64,000 nt of DNA from Tachypleus tridentatus. Its lineage: Eukaryota > Arthropoda > Merostomata > Xiphosura > Limulidae. This document shows positions 11,930-24,649 of this stretch, piece after piece. The stretch's first letter is position 1. Every line of letters begins with the position of its first letter. A model generated the notes under the pieces. It did not search any database and was not told where the DNA came from. It saw only the letters and a program-made list of their open reading frames with translations. Position numbers and translations under genes: made by a program. Where the stretch lies: positions 155,205,290-155,269,289 of the forward strand of contig NC_134834.1 in assembly GCF_004210375.1 (NCBI RefSeq), given 5' to 3'.

Positions 11930-13110
11930 GTTTTGTGTATAAATTTAATCGGGTAAAATTTTAGAGGTCTTGGAACTAATCTTAGGATTCTGTTTCGTAA
12001 AAGTTGCAACGTGCTAAAAAAATGCTGATGAACATATTAAAGGTGACTTGACATCCATACTCTATATTGTGGACGTATATAAGCTTTGTAATTGTTTACA
12101 GTGGTAGAAGGTGTACATCTTTTGCTATTTCCTGCAATGAGTTTAAGATGAGTAATTCATTTACTGATAGAATTTTTATGTTTATAAAACATTGGGCCTA
12201 AGTAAGGCGGCTTTCGAAAGTAATGCCTAGAAACTTGGCCAAAGTACATAATTTTATTACGACACTACCTAGTTTTAGCTTCATTTTTTCTTGATATTTT
12301 AAAAATGTATATTTAAACTTTGGCGAAAAACGATACTAGTAGTTTCAATTGGATGAAGCAGTTCCTGCCAATCGTTACACCAACGATGATTTTTAAACAC
12401 TATTGGTTGTTATTAGCGAGTTGTCCGATACGCTACAAAGAGTAACATCGTTTGCATACTGAAAATTATTTATTTCAAATGAGGAAAGGCTATGCTATTG
12501 ACACAAAGAATGCAGAGGAATGGTGAAAGAATTTTGCCTTGTGGAACCTCTGCTGAAATGTTGAATGGTTTTAATAATATGTTTATTTTGACCACTGCTC
12601 TTCAGTTTCTTTAAAAAAATTAGAAATACATCTGAATATTGAAATCTTTGCTACCGTGGTGTGTAGGCGATATTTAATAGAAATATGTTAGACTGTGTCA
12701 AAAGCTTTCTTAATGTAGCGGATTGTTTGTTTGTTTTTGAATTTCGCACAAAGCTACTCGAGGGCTATCTGTGCTAGCCATCCATAATTTAGCAGTGTAA
12801 GACTAGAGGGAAGACAGCTAGTCATCACCACCCACCGCTAACTCTTGGGCTACTCTTTTACCAACGAATAGTGGGATTGACCGTCACATTATAACGCCCC
12901 CACGGCTGAAAGTGCGAGCATGTTTGGCGCGACGCGGATGCAAACCCGCGACCCTCAGATTACGAGTCGCACGCCTTAACACGCTTAGCCTTGCCGGGCC
13001 TAATGTATTGGAATATGACTAAAATTGCCTGATTGTCATTAAACGATTTGTAAAATTAATTTAGTGATTCTGGTTGGATTTGCCATGGTATGTTGACCTT
13101 TACATGAGAA
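11930..13110 (-). pseudogene. LINE reverse transcriptase remnant (Jockey/CR1-like), with a SINE inside
   Basis: Scattered non-LTR reverse transcriptase motifs in several minus-strand frames: KAFDTV (palm motif A region, near 12690-12710), then towards lower coordinates a thumb-like YKAYIRP and LQLLRNRILRLVPRPLKFYP (about 11935-12090). Order and spacing fit the C-terminal half of a Jockey/CR1-type ORF2. Many stops and frameshifts, so it is long dead. The SINE A at 12718-13000 sits just upstream of the KAFDTV codons. The clade assignment is tentative. Confidence 0.6.
12718..13000 (-). mobile_element. SINE A copy, full length, 7-bp TSD
   Basis: Complete reverse-oriented A-family SINE from GATTGTTTGTTTGTTTTTG to TTGCCGGGCC, flanked by TAATGTA at 12711-12717 and 13001-13007. 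It interrupts the LINE remnant. Confidence 0.93.
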
Positions 13111-13699
13111 GATTTTGAATGTTTGAAATTAGGTTGTTCTTTTCACAGAAAAAGAGTAGTCTATTGGATATAATACATTCCAGAAGGTTACCTAAGCAAC
13201 TTAGACTAGTTTTTTCTGAAAATATCGGGGTTAGAACTTTTGGAAGTAGCCGTGATGGCAGATTTTTTTTCCACTTATCAAAATATTATTCTGTTTCAAT
13301 TCCACTTATCAAAAGCGTATCCTGTTTCAATTACAAGTTGTTTATTATAGTGAAACGAAACACCATTTTTCGTACCAGGTTTGATTTTGTAGAAATCGGA
13401 ACAAATAGTGTTAATAAAATTTCACAAAAGTAGTATTAATATCTTCTTGTATGTTTAAGAGTCAGAAAATGTCCCCAAGTTCTTAAAGTAGCTTTTTAAT
13501 TCAAATCTAAAAACATATTTGTTTAGACTGGAGATTATCTAGAAACTGTGCTGCTGTTGAGCTGTGTTTGTAGTTGAATCATGTTGAATGAAGTGAAATA
13601 TAGAAATGCAAGTATTTTATAATTAATAGTTTCATTTGGAGTTACTTATAAATATCATTTTGTTACAAGTTATAGCATTTACAGTGGGGATAAATATTT

Positions 13700-13750
13700 T
13701 TAAAACTGGTAGGGCGTTTCGATCACTAGTGCGATCATTCTCAAGTGGGG
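13700..13750 (-). mobile_element. Variant PLE-like end with hammerhead-like core
   Basis: The minus strand reads ACTTGAGAATGATCGCACTA then GTGATCGAAACGCCC. This has the same layout as the PLE ends elsewhere in the window (CTGAnGA-like, hairpin, GAAACG) but with a different hairpin sequence. No coding remnant next to it was recognised. Confidence 0.4.
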
Positions 13751-15610
13751 AGAGTGTTATGTAGTTGATAATTTGATTGAAATTGCCTGAGAAATAAACA
13801 GATTGAACACATTTAAAGAGCAGTGAAAATATTTATACATAGCATGAAAACAGTATACGTACCTTTGTAGACAAGTGGACAATGTCTCTACTGAAATAAT
13901 GAATAGTTTGACATCTTTCCGCCTCTAAAACTGAATCTCCTTTATATAGAAGGAAAGATCCTTTTTGGAGGGGAATAGCCTACCCTATTCTGTAGCATTG
14001 TTTAGGCTCCTGATTGAAGTACCACTGAAGGATGATAAATTAAACTGTACCTCGTTCCACTATTTCACAAAACTTCAGTTTTATATTATTGTGTGAAACG
14101 ATTTCTACCGATACTGAGGTGTTACTTTTGATTTACTATGGGTACTTGTTATAAAATGTACGAAAAAAAGTTTGAAAATTTCTAAATGTTAAGAATTTAG
14201 TGTTATGTGTTAATCTATCCACAATAGTTGGTTAAAGTAAGACGAAACTTTTGTAACACTTACACACATTTAATACGAGTAGATGAAAAAGCAAAATTCC
14301 ATTTGAAGGTAATATTTTATAAATATAAAATGGAGTATCACCTAGCTTCTGTAAAAGAACGAGTTGGAACTAATATAACTCTGTATTAAATATGTATATT
14401 CTATACATCCTATTTATCATTTAGAAATTCATTTCGTGAAAACATTATATAAAATATGCTATGATAAGATAGAGAACCTAAAATTACCTTATCTACACCA
14501 TTTTGTCAATATCACAATTGTGGCCAATTAATTATGAATGATACAATGCAGAGACAGTGTTAATATGTTGTGTAAAAAAAAAAAAAATGCTGAACACTTT
14601 TCACAGGTATCGATATCTAATGAAGTACGAGTTTGATATTTTCAGACTTTTGCATGTACCCGAAAAAAAAAAAAAAAAAGGTTCTCGCTTGACGGATCGT
14701 CCTTGATTTCGAGTTAATTGTTCAAACACAAATCCTCAAATTAAAATCTTTAATAGAGAGACATAATAACGTTTTGAAGTCAACGCGAGTGTCTTCCATT
14801 ACAGCTAAACTTTATGTAATTATTTTTCCAGTAATATAACTTACCAGCACCAATATGTTACGTTTTAATGAACGTATTTTATTTGTGCATTGGAGCGACT
14901 TAAATGAATAAAGTATATTCATATTCGTTTAATATTGAGTACAAAAACTGAAACACTAACAAAATGTTTATATCATGTTCTACTGCCATCTAGTGGCTTT
15001 CGCGGTATGATCATAATTACAAGTCGCAAGTCATTCTTGTAACTAGGTAGCAATAAATTAAAACTTTTAAAGTAGACACTTTGAATTCACGTGGCAGTCA
15101 GTTAACTGACTAAAAATAATGCAGCATCATAATTTGATAATTTTATTCCTTTAAAGCAGCAACCAGTGTCCACAGTTTCTAATAATTTTGTTGGGCATCT
15201 CGTTGATAAGAAGACGGATCACACAACGCATTGGAAGCAATATTTAATCAAAGAGCTTAGACAACAATAGACTAAGCTGGAGATACCCAAGGAAATAGAT
15301 GCACGTACTCCAACCGAATCGTACAGCAGCTACGACACCAAACTTCTTCAGTTGAGATAAGCAAGACTACCCCCCCCCATTTCTTTTGGTAGATGTATTG
15401 GTCTCTGTGGATGACGTAGACAAGTACATCTAAAACTCAGTTCCCTGGTAATTTCTCCCCTCCCTCCTTTTGGTAGTTTTCAACTTCAGTTTTGTTGGGA
15501 GTCCTCCCCCTTCTTTATTCCATGTATAAAAATAAAAGTTAAAAAAAAAGGATAAAAAAAAAATTAATAACTTTTCTTTAAAAGTGTGGTAGTTCAATAA
15601 GTGAACGAAA
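13751..15610. other. Unassigned sequence
   Basis: Contains A-runs near 14574 and 14664 and a C-run near 15372. No gene or repeat family was recognised. Confidence 0.4.
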
Positions 15611-15612
15611 AG

Positions 15613-15893
15613 AATGTTTGTTTGTTTTAATTTCGTTCCAAGCTAGACGAGGGCTATCTGCATTAGCCGTCCCAAATTTAGCAGTGTAAGACTAGAGGGA
15701 AGGCAAATAGTCATCACCACCATCCACCGCCAACTCTTGGGCTACTCCTTTACAAACGAATAGTGGTATTGACCGTTACATTATAACGCCCCTACGGCTG
15801 AAAGGGCGAGCGTGTTTGATACGACGGGCATTCGAACCCACGACCCTCAGATTACTAGTCGAACGCCTTAACCACTTGGTCATGCCAGGCCAC
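15613..15893 (-). mobile_element. SINE A copy, full length
   Basis: Reverse-oriented A-family SINE from TGTTTGTTTGTTTTAATTTC to GGTCATGCCAGGCC, including the B-box complement CATTCGAACCCACGACC. Confidence 0.92.
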
Positions 15894-16114
15894 CCCAGAA
15901 AAAAAGCATCATCTTTTGGCAAGTGCCCTTGATTTATGGGAAGTTAAAATGTAGCAAACATGATTAACTATTAATATACAGCAACCTACTGAAGAAAGTA
16001 AGTGAACCAGCGTATCATGTAAAAGCACTTCTAAATGACTTTGCACTGTGTCATATTTCTTTTAAATATTACGTCGTCGATTTTTTGGATGCTTGAAAAA
16101 CAATGTGTAATAAA

Positions 16115-16161
16115 TGAATAAAAGGGAAGTAAAATACAATGTACATTTACTCCCCTTTTAT
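16115..16161. other. Imperfect inverted repeat
   Basis: AATAAAAGGGAAGTAAA and TTTACTCCCCTTTTATT form a 17-bp stem with one mismatch around a short loop. It lies about 240 bp beyond the H4 poly(A) signal; no function is assigned. Confidence 0.5.
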
Positions 16162-16402
16162 TTATATATATATATGACATCCTCCTTCCTTCCCTTTGTT
16201 TTTGATAAGCATGATAATCATCAATGGGGGTGGCTTCTTTTATCAAACGAATCTGACGTTACAAAATTTAAAACTTGTGATATTGCAAGTTCAATTATAA
16301 TTTTTCAAACTATAAAAATAAAAAAGTTTTAACATTCATTTTTTAACTCAACTGATGTCAGATACGTTTAGATATTAAGTGTACTATGTGTGTTGCATAA
16401 AC

Positions 16403-16408
16403 TTTATT
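16403..16408 (-). terminator. H4 polyadenylation signal AATAAA
   Basis: AATAAA on the minus strand, about 60 nt after the H4 stop codon. No canonical histone 3' stem-loop is seen between the stop and this signal, which fits a polyadenylated, replication-independent histone transcript. Confidence 0.65.
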
Positions 16409-16468
16409 TAAAGTATTCATAAAAAAAATAATTAATACACGTTAAAAACAGACCGTGGTACAAAGATC

Positions 16469-17509
<1,041 letters not shown>

Positions 17510-17512
<3 letters not shown>

Positions 17513-17555
17513 GAACTGTAAATTTCCTTTTACGTTATAAATTTTATAAACCAAT
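17510..17555 (-). promoter_or_regulatory. Candidate H4 promoter: inverted CCAAT, TATA-like, initiator
   Basis: On the minus strand CTGATTGGTT (NF-Y-type inverted CCAAT) is followed by TATAAAATTTATAACG and then TTCAGTA, an arthropod-type initiator at about 17510-17515. The spacing from the TATA-like run to the initiator is about 30 bp. It sits about 400 bp upstream of the H4 ATG, consistent with a 5' UTR intron. Confidence 0.5.
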
Positions 17556-18947
17556 CAGAATATTTCGCATTAAGACTGCTTGAAAGCAGAAAACTCGGAA
17601 AGGGGAGGTTGGCTTAAAAGAAAATCAGATATTTTGAAATCTTCACCCTTGTGTTTCTGATGTATTACTTCACCAGCTTTTAGTAACAGTAAACAATGGA
17701 GTTAGAAGTTGTAATAAAGACGGTATTACGACCGATCTTCTTCATTTTGAACTGGAAAAAAATAAGTCGTGCCCTCGTCAAACAAAAGTAGGTCAGCTAT
17801 CTCCCTGTTGTTACATAACTGCAGTATTTGAACAAGACAGTTGCGATGATGGGTACAATAAAACTACAGGTGTAGGAGCCACACGAAGAGTTTGAAACTA
17901 AATCTCTGAAAAAAAACGAAAAGAAAAAGTGATGGGACTTGTCAGCAGAGATAGATCCCTCTTATATTGGTAAAAGAAGTTCTCTTGATGGGCTAGTAGT
18001 TAGTGTACCCAATTACGTTGTCAAAACTACACTTCTTAGCAATGTCCATCTCAATTAACACGTTTGTATATGACGTAATCTTTCCTCGTAAATTGAACTT
18101 TCCTGAACGATCTATCAGCTGTTGTCGATCAAAAGAAGGATTAGAAACACGTGCGGAGCAGTTATTGTGCTTGGGAACATATCTAATAAGCTAGCTTATA
18201 AGTACATGAAGAATATCCATTGGTATGTTCACATAAGATAACACTTGCTGGAGCAAGCTAAGAAAATGTGATGAAACTGACATAACGTCTGTTGCAATTT
18301 ACTTTACAAACTGCTGAGGGTTGTCTTGAGAAAGTGACCAAAATTCATCAAGAATGCAAACGTTGTTACACCTGAAAGGTGTTTGCAGTTGAGCACTGAT
18401 ATCTTCAGAATTACCATAACACTACAGTGTAACCATCTTCCAGGTTTCCATTACAATTACCAGAACATTTATCATCTTTTTTTGTTTTAAAAACACTACT
18501 TACCTTTTGTCCTTCAGCAGTTTTCTTAGTTTCATTCATTCTTCTTACAGTATTGTTAATATCCCATTGTTCAAATAAATCAACGACGTTTACCACGCTA
18601 TCCAAAAACACGTGCTTAACTTAAGTAGATTATTAATGTTATTGATTTTTAAAAGCCCATTATGCACTATAATAACTACAAGTAAAAGCTTTATATTTTC
18701 AATGTGGTAAATCAAAAAGTAACTTCAGATATCTAAAAGCTTTTACTTCTCACTTGTAGCATCTTGTGCTTCAACAGTTTTAAATTATAATATGAGGGCA
18801 TACTACGTGTTTTCTACATTTTTATCTAATGTAAAAAATGTTTGCATTTTTAGTAATTAGAGTGTATTTACTTTTAATAAAGTGATACTATGGTATCACG
18901 TGCACCTTCTCGTGGGAAAGATTTTTGTAAAGTAGGAAATACTACGT
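17556..18947. other. Unassigned sequence upstream of H4
   Basis: No divergent histone or other gene was recognised on the plus strand, and no repeat was seen. Confidence 0.4.
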
Positions 18948-18960
18948 AAAAGTAGACAGT

Positions 18961-19080
18961 TTGTGTATGTTTTCTTGTAGCAAAGTCACATCGGACTATC
19001 TGCTGAGTCCACCGAGAGGAATCGAACCGCTGATTTTAGCGTTGTAAATCCGTAGACTTACCGCTGTACCAGCGGGGGAC
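18961..19080 (-). mobile_element. SINE B copy, full length, 13-bp TSD
   Basis: Well-preserved B-family SINE: AGCAAAGTCACATCGGACTA, GAGGAATCGAACCGCTG (B-box complement), GTAGACTTACCGCTGTACCA. It is flanked by AAAAGTAGACAGT at 18948-18960 and 19081-19093, a perfect duplication indicating a fairly recent insertion. Confidence 0.93.
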
Positions 19081-19093
19081 AAAAGTAGACAGT

Positions 19094-21582
19094 GATATTT
19101 GTCACTGGTGAGTCAGGAAATGCTTTGATGTTACAACCTCCTTTATTGTTTGATAGGAATGTTCAACAGTGTCATGAGTGGCACACGCATCCTGACAAGA
19201 ATAGCGCCATTGTTCCATGCATATTTTCTCACACTAGGAAAGATTTTGCTCCAGTGTTCAACAAAATATTCTTATTCATAGTAATATTTGGAGTCTTAAT
19301 AAAGGTGCTGTCTTTAATTAATACATTCATTTTTATTATTTTATGCACCAAGTAAAGGTTGTTCACACTGCAATACACTGTTTCCAGTCTTTTCCATTCT
19401 TCATAGCATAATAAAAAAGTCGGAGAATACCGTTTAACTCTGTAACATTTGCTGGTGCACTTGTTATTATCATAGGGAACCTAGCTGATTACCTTTGAGG
19501 GAAATAAGTGCATTTGAAAATACCATTAAATACAGGTTTGTTCATCGTGAACATGAGACACATAGCCGCTTCAACACAAAATAAGTTTCTGCATTCTACA
19601 GATGAAACTACAACTGTTTAAATGAGCAAGTTAAATGAGTGGTTTCCTTGTAGCAGTAAAGATATTCACGAATTAATACCCGAAATATGCCTTGTACCTC
19701 CCATGCAAATCTAATCTTCGTTATAAGTTTGACTCTCATAGTAAAGTATTTTAAGTATTTGTACTAACAAACTAAATATATTTTCTCCTGTGGAATAATT
19801 ATCCATAACAAACTGTAAAAACCTTTACTCTACACCAGCTTTCTTTGTGTGAGATTAAGCATATGCATACCTTAAAATAGCTGACGTTCGTTCTATGTGT
19901 GACATAGAATGGAATCTATTCCAGTTGTAGAGAACTTAGTCAATTAAGGTGCTTATAGTTGTATCATCAAACAGCTTAATAAACTCACGTTGGCTTAGGG
20001 TGAAAGATAAGAGTTTCATTGACAGAAGTAATAATTCCAAGCAAGTGTTTTCCAACACCTTGTCATATTTCTCCAAAGTGTAAAGAACCCAAGAAAAGCG
20101 CTGTTTCTTAAGCCTCCAGCTATTCAACTGAAACTCTGAATGAAAGGTTCTCTCAACAAAAATAACACGTAGTCTAAGATTCTCTACAGCACCATATTGG
20201 AGTATTTACACTCCTTTTCTCTCTTTGTTTCGAGAACGTTGTCTTCTGTTTCTCTGTATTTTAGACTCTCTTCTAAACCCCTCTACTGAAAAAAAAACGT
20301 CCACTGAATTTTCCAGAGAACTTTCTAAATTGTACCTATAAGTAAACCTCTTACATACAACATTAAGCAGAATAGAAAAGCAGTCCAGTAAGTAATGTTT
20401 TGAAGTGATGGTTGGAAGGTTGCGAGTTCGAGCTCACTTACGACATCTTGAGGGAAATCGGTTTTCGCAATTTTTAGTCTGTCCAGTTGTATATTGGATA
20501 ACAATGAGTGGGATGAACCAGAGGGAATGTATTACCATTCTCATGTACTTGTGTGATTAAGAATTCATAATCAATTCGTATGTGCTGTCTAAACATGGAA
20601 CGTATTTGACTTTTTCCAACAAAGATTCATAAATAAAGTAAATAAGCAACATCTATATGAGTAACTTCTTGTTTATCATCACTCGAAAATAATAAGATTC
20701 TGAGAAATGTCTTCCATCCTATGCAGATGTGGAAAATATTTAGTTTGCGCTTTCCAACTTTTGTGGGTCTTATTTCATAAGGTACATCGGTAGGTTTGGA
20801 ATTACAGTTTGCGCCAATTCTTTTGGGAATTGTTCTTCCTCTTCTCTGTTTGACATCAATACGATGTCTTCTGGCATACAGTGACTCCGACAGTAAAAGT
20901 CCAGGGTGTTGTTTTATTGCTAGGACTACTTCTAATTCTAAAACATGATTAGCTCTTCTGTATGGCTGTATGGCTCTGAATCTTTCTCAAGAGTCTGACT
21001 TTCCCTACAATAGCACTTATATTTACATTTTGTTCTCTTAGAGATCTCTAAACTTACTTGCTATATTCAGCCTCCTCGTAACTGAGTTCCTCGTATTTAT
21101 TGTCTATTTGTCTCTCTGTTTTTCCCATCATTCTACCTTTCTTTGTGTTAGTCAGGAGCTTTTAAGTAGCAATTGCTCTAAATTATTTAATTAAGATATA
21201 GCAAATTAACTTATATCATTCTAATAATAATATAAAACTGTTTCAATCCAATTACTTCGTGTCCGAATACAATAATACTGTTTTAATTTTTATGAAGTTC
21301 AGAGTAACAAAAGTCTTAAACAGTTAGTGTTATTTAATAATTAGGGAAAAGTAGCATTCTCAACTTACGATAAGAGAAAATGCTGCATTACAATTATTTA
21401 TATATACAATATATTATGTTATTAAAACCAAAGTTACATTATTTTAGGAATTTTTTTACAATAATTCCCAGTCCCTCTTCAAAGCCGGGCCCAGGTGCGT
21501 TATACCCTAGGAAAAAAAAAAGAGGAGGGGTACTGAGCTGGGTGAACTGGGCCTGTTTTTTTAAAAACAAAAAAAAATCTGT
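19094..21582. other. Unassigned sequence
   Basis: Several short open frames but none with recognisable similarity. An isolated B-box-like GCGAGTTCGAGCTC at about 20420 lacks a convincing A box. Confidence 0.4.
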
Positions 21583-21708
21583 TTGTTTAGAATTAAGCAT
21601 AAAGCTACATAAGGGGCTATCTGTTCTCTGCCCACCACAGATATCAAAACCCGGTTTTTCAAGGTGTAAGTACTCAAACATACCGCTATGCTGCTGGGGA
21701 GCAGAAAA
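21583..21708 (-). mobile_element. SINE C copy
   Basis: Reverse-oriented C-family SINE: TTAAGCATAAAGCTACATAA, GGGCTATCTGTTCTCTGCCC, ATCAAAACCCGG, CATACCGCTATGCTGCTGGG. Diverged. Confidence 0.85.
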
Positions 21709-21959
21709 CAAAATCTATCTTTAAACGTAAAAACAAAAACGACAGCTTTAGTGTCAATGAATAAATACTTTCTGACAGAGCAATAGATCTCACTCGTATT
21801 CGAAAAAGTAGCTCACATAAGTCCTCCTACTAGTACCACCTTAAAAAATAAGTTGCGGTACTCAGTACCGGAGAGAATTTCGCCCATGTTTACACCACTT
21901 CCATAAACAATCTTTCCAAAATATACTTCGTACTACTTCAAGTAATTTGCTGTTTTAGC

Positions 21960-22290
21960 TAATAAAGTCTGTTAAACATTATTAGTTTAACTTTAATTTC
22001 TACAAGTAAAGCTACTTACGCAGACTTATCTGTTTGTTCACCTGCACCAGAGCAAAGAAAACTCTGCAGTATCCCCTGCGTGAAAGCTATTTGACTAGGT
22101 CTATTAAGCTTTTCGTGATGACGATCAGATTAACTTGAAGACGACCTAAGAAGGTCAAAATGTTGTTCTATACTTTATTTTAATTAAAGTTTTAATACCC
22201 ATACCAGCCGCTTTGAGAATACATTTCTATTAAGCTTTATTAGTTTCACTTTAATTTCTACAAGTAACGTGTAACGGATTAACCAATATA
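21960..22290. repeat. Part of a degenerate ~60-bp minisatellite
   Basis: Units like TTAAGCTTTATTAGTTTCAC followed by TTTAATTTCTACAAGTAA occur near 21970 and 22230. The same unit fills much of 24650-25290, so the array was probably split by later insertions. Confidence 0.55.
22113..22225 (+). mobile_element. Solo Penelope-like terminal unit, 113 bp, 13-bp TSD
   Basis: Begins TCGTGATGACGATCAG, then AACTTGAAGACGACCTAAGA, AGGTCAAAATGTTGTTCT, and ends TACCCATACCAGCCGC and TTTGAGAATACATT. It is flanked by TCTATTAAGCTTT at 22100-22112 and 22226-22238. It matches only the terminal part of the PLE ends elsewhere in the window, so it is a free-standing end without any coding region. Confidence 0.75.
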
Positions 22291-22441
22291 TATTTATTCT
22301 AATATCTATGTATGTTTTAGTTTAATATAAGTTTATAAATGCTTGTAACTTATATTGTTAAATGTGTATTGCGAAAGTCCCGTCTATTCTCTAAATTTGT
22401 AGAAGATTCTCGAGCATAAGAATCAACAATATATATATATA

Positions 22442-24000
22442 CACTACTGGCCAAAATCTTAAGGCCAATGAACATAAAGAAAAAATATGCATTTTGCGTT
22501 TTTAGACTCAACTACTTATTTGAGTAGAGCTTCGAAAGATGAAAATAAGAAAAGGGAAAATAAAAATAAAAAACGTTTTCAGCATTTAATAGGGAAAATG
22601 TGAACACTATGAAATTAGCCTAAATACTAGCTGGTCAAAAGTTTAAGACCATACTGAAACGAAGCGTTAATCGGTAAACACGTAACGAATTTAGTCATTT
22701 GTGTTCAAGCATTAGTGTTGTCAACATCTTCTACTGACATCTCCTGTGTTACATTGGATAAAAACATGGCAAAGGCTAAAAAGTTGACAGTTTGAACATG
22801 GCAGAATTATCGAGCTGCAAAAGCAAGGTCTCTCTCAACGTGCCATCGCTGGTGAGACTGGGCGTAGTAAAACTGCTGTTGTAAATTTATTAAAAGACCC
22901 TGAGGTATACGGAACGCGAATTTAAAGTGGTCAGCCCAAGAAAATTTCGCCGGCATTGAGCAGGAGGATTCGACAGTTTGTCCAACAAGACACCAGCCGA
23001 TCGTCAAACCAGATTAAGGCCCTTACGGACGCAGAATGCAGCTCAAGAACAATAAGACAGTACTACGAGAGAAAGGCTTTAAAAAACCGTAAACGTCTTC
23101 AAAGGCCACGCCTCCTTCCACACCACGAAACAGCTCGATCAAACTTTGCTGAGAAGCACCAAACATGGAACGTAGAAAAGTGGACGAAGGTTTTGTTCTC
23201 TGATGAGAAAAAATTTAACCTGGATGGTCCAGATGGCTTCCAATGTTACTGGCACGATAAAGATATCCCATCGGAGACATTTTCTACACGACACAGTTGA
23301 GGAGGTTCCATCATGATCTGGGGTGCTTTCTCCTTCCATGAAACAATGGAGCTTTAGGTTATACAGAGGCGTCAAACAGCAGCTGGCTACATTGGCATGT
23401 TGGAGAAAGCATCCTTATTGACTGAAAGCCCTCGCTTGTGGAAATGACTGGATCTTTCAGCAGGACAACGCTGCAATCCACAATGCCCGCAGGACAAAGG
23501 ACTTTTTCATGGCGAATAATGTGATTCTCTTGGACCATTCAGCGTGTTCGTCCGAACTGAACCCCATTGAAAATGTTTGGGAGTGGATGGCAAGGAAAGT
23601 CTTTAGAAATGAACGTCAATTCCAAACAGTGCATGATCTTCGTGAAGCCATCTTCACCAGTTGGAATAACATTCCAGCCAGCCTTCTGCAAATGCTTATA
23701 TCGACCATGCTGAAGCGAATGTTTGCAGTTTTTCGCAATGACAGCCGTGTTGGGCATTTCCTACCCTGTTTAGGACTTCTTTTTGGTATGGTCTTAAACT
23801 TTTGACCAGCTAGCATTTAGGCTAATTTCATAGTGTTCACATTTTCTTTATTAAATGCTAAAAAAAGTTTTTTTATTTTATTTTCCCCTTCTCTTATTTT
23901 CATTTTTTAAAGCTCTACTCAAATAAGTAGTTGAGTCTAACACTGCATATTGCACATTTTGTCTTTATGTTCATTGGCCTTAAGATTTTGGCTAGCAGTG
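22442..24000 (+). mobile_element. Tc1-like DNA transposon, complete, 1559 bp
   Basis: Both ends are present with TA duplications (22440-22441 and 24001-24002). The terminal inverted repeats are about 213 bp (22442-22654 and 23786-24000). Each has an outer motif CCAAAATCTTAAGGCC and an inner, related motif TGGTCAAAAGTTTAAGACCA, the IR/DR arrangement of many Tc1 elements. The transposase between is disabled, so the copy is immobile unless supplied in trans. Confidence 0.93.
22766..23806 (+). pseudogene. Tc1-family DD34E transposase, broken
   Basis: Cut-and-paste transposase of the Tc1/mariner superfamily. An ATG at 22766 begins MAKAKKLTV and then the frame breaks. Paired helix-turn-helix pieces follow (GLSQRAIAGETGRSKTAVVN, then [18 protein letters not shown]). 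The catalytic triad is visible: Asp in LFSDEKKFN (codon 23202), Asp in FQQDNAAIH (23464), Glu in LNPIENVWEW (23569), with 34 residues between the last two. Damage includes a frameshift after codon 9, a stop near 22922, a TGA at 23298 replacing a Gly codon before GGSIMIWGAF, and further frame changes near 23360-23450. The C-terminal part 23509-23805 is open. Confidence 0.92.
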
Positions 24001-24299
24001 TATATCTACATAAATACAAGTATTGTTGGATCTACTCAATTTTCTACAACTTTGCCCTAAAATTTATAAATCGCAACGCACGAAAAACAGTATAATATGT
24101 ATAGTGTTGGCTTGCTGCAGTCAATATACTATAAACCTCGGAAGATGTAATTGTGATAAACGAGTAGGGAAACTACAGATATTTGACCAGGAAGATTTCG
24201 AACACTGCTAACAGTTTAACTTGAGTGAATTAACTTCGGACATTAGCATATCTAGAGGCACATCAGCTATCTTCGTCGGGAGAAAAGTCACCTTGTAAA

Positions 24300-24605
24300 C
24301 GGCGTGAGGTTAGCCATTAAACAAAGTGTAGCAATATCAACATATAATTCAATGTTCAGGAATCGTCGATAAAAATTCAATTACAGACCAGATATAAGAC
24401 TCAGTATCGTTTCTCAGTTTGTAAAACTTTTGTATATAAATCATTATTTGTAATAACCGTTATTATACATGAACTGTTATTTTTTATTAAAATGTATTTG
24501 TGTTACGAAATAAAATTGTGTGTATCAATCTTGTAGGCAAATTTTATAACTTTAATACATATTGATATTCAATTAACCTCTAAATTAAAATTTTCGGCTA
24601 TTTAA
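24300..24605 (+). repeat. Unclassified dispersed repeat, copy 2
   Basis: About 300 bp matching the reverse complement of 7690-8006, including AATAACCGTTATTATA, TGTGTGTATCAA and TTTAATACATATT. The family is unknown to me. Confidence 0.6.
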
Positions 24606-24649
24606 ATCATAAATTATAATGCATAACAAAGCCTGTATAACTTAACTTA

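Noticed and set aside
13119..13433. 104-codon open frame as a gene
   Set aside because: Phe/Ser/Lys-rich AT-driven composition and adjacent to a dead LINE; no recognisable motif.
18411..18611. 66-codon minus-strand frame near H4
   Set aside because: No family resemblance, and no shared promoter with H4 is visible.
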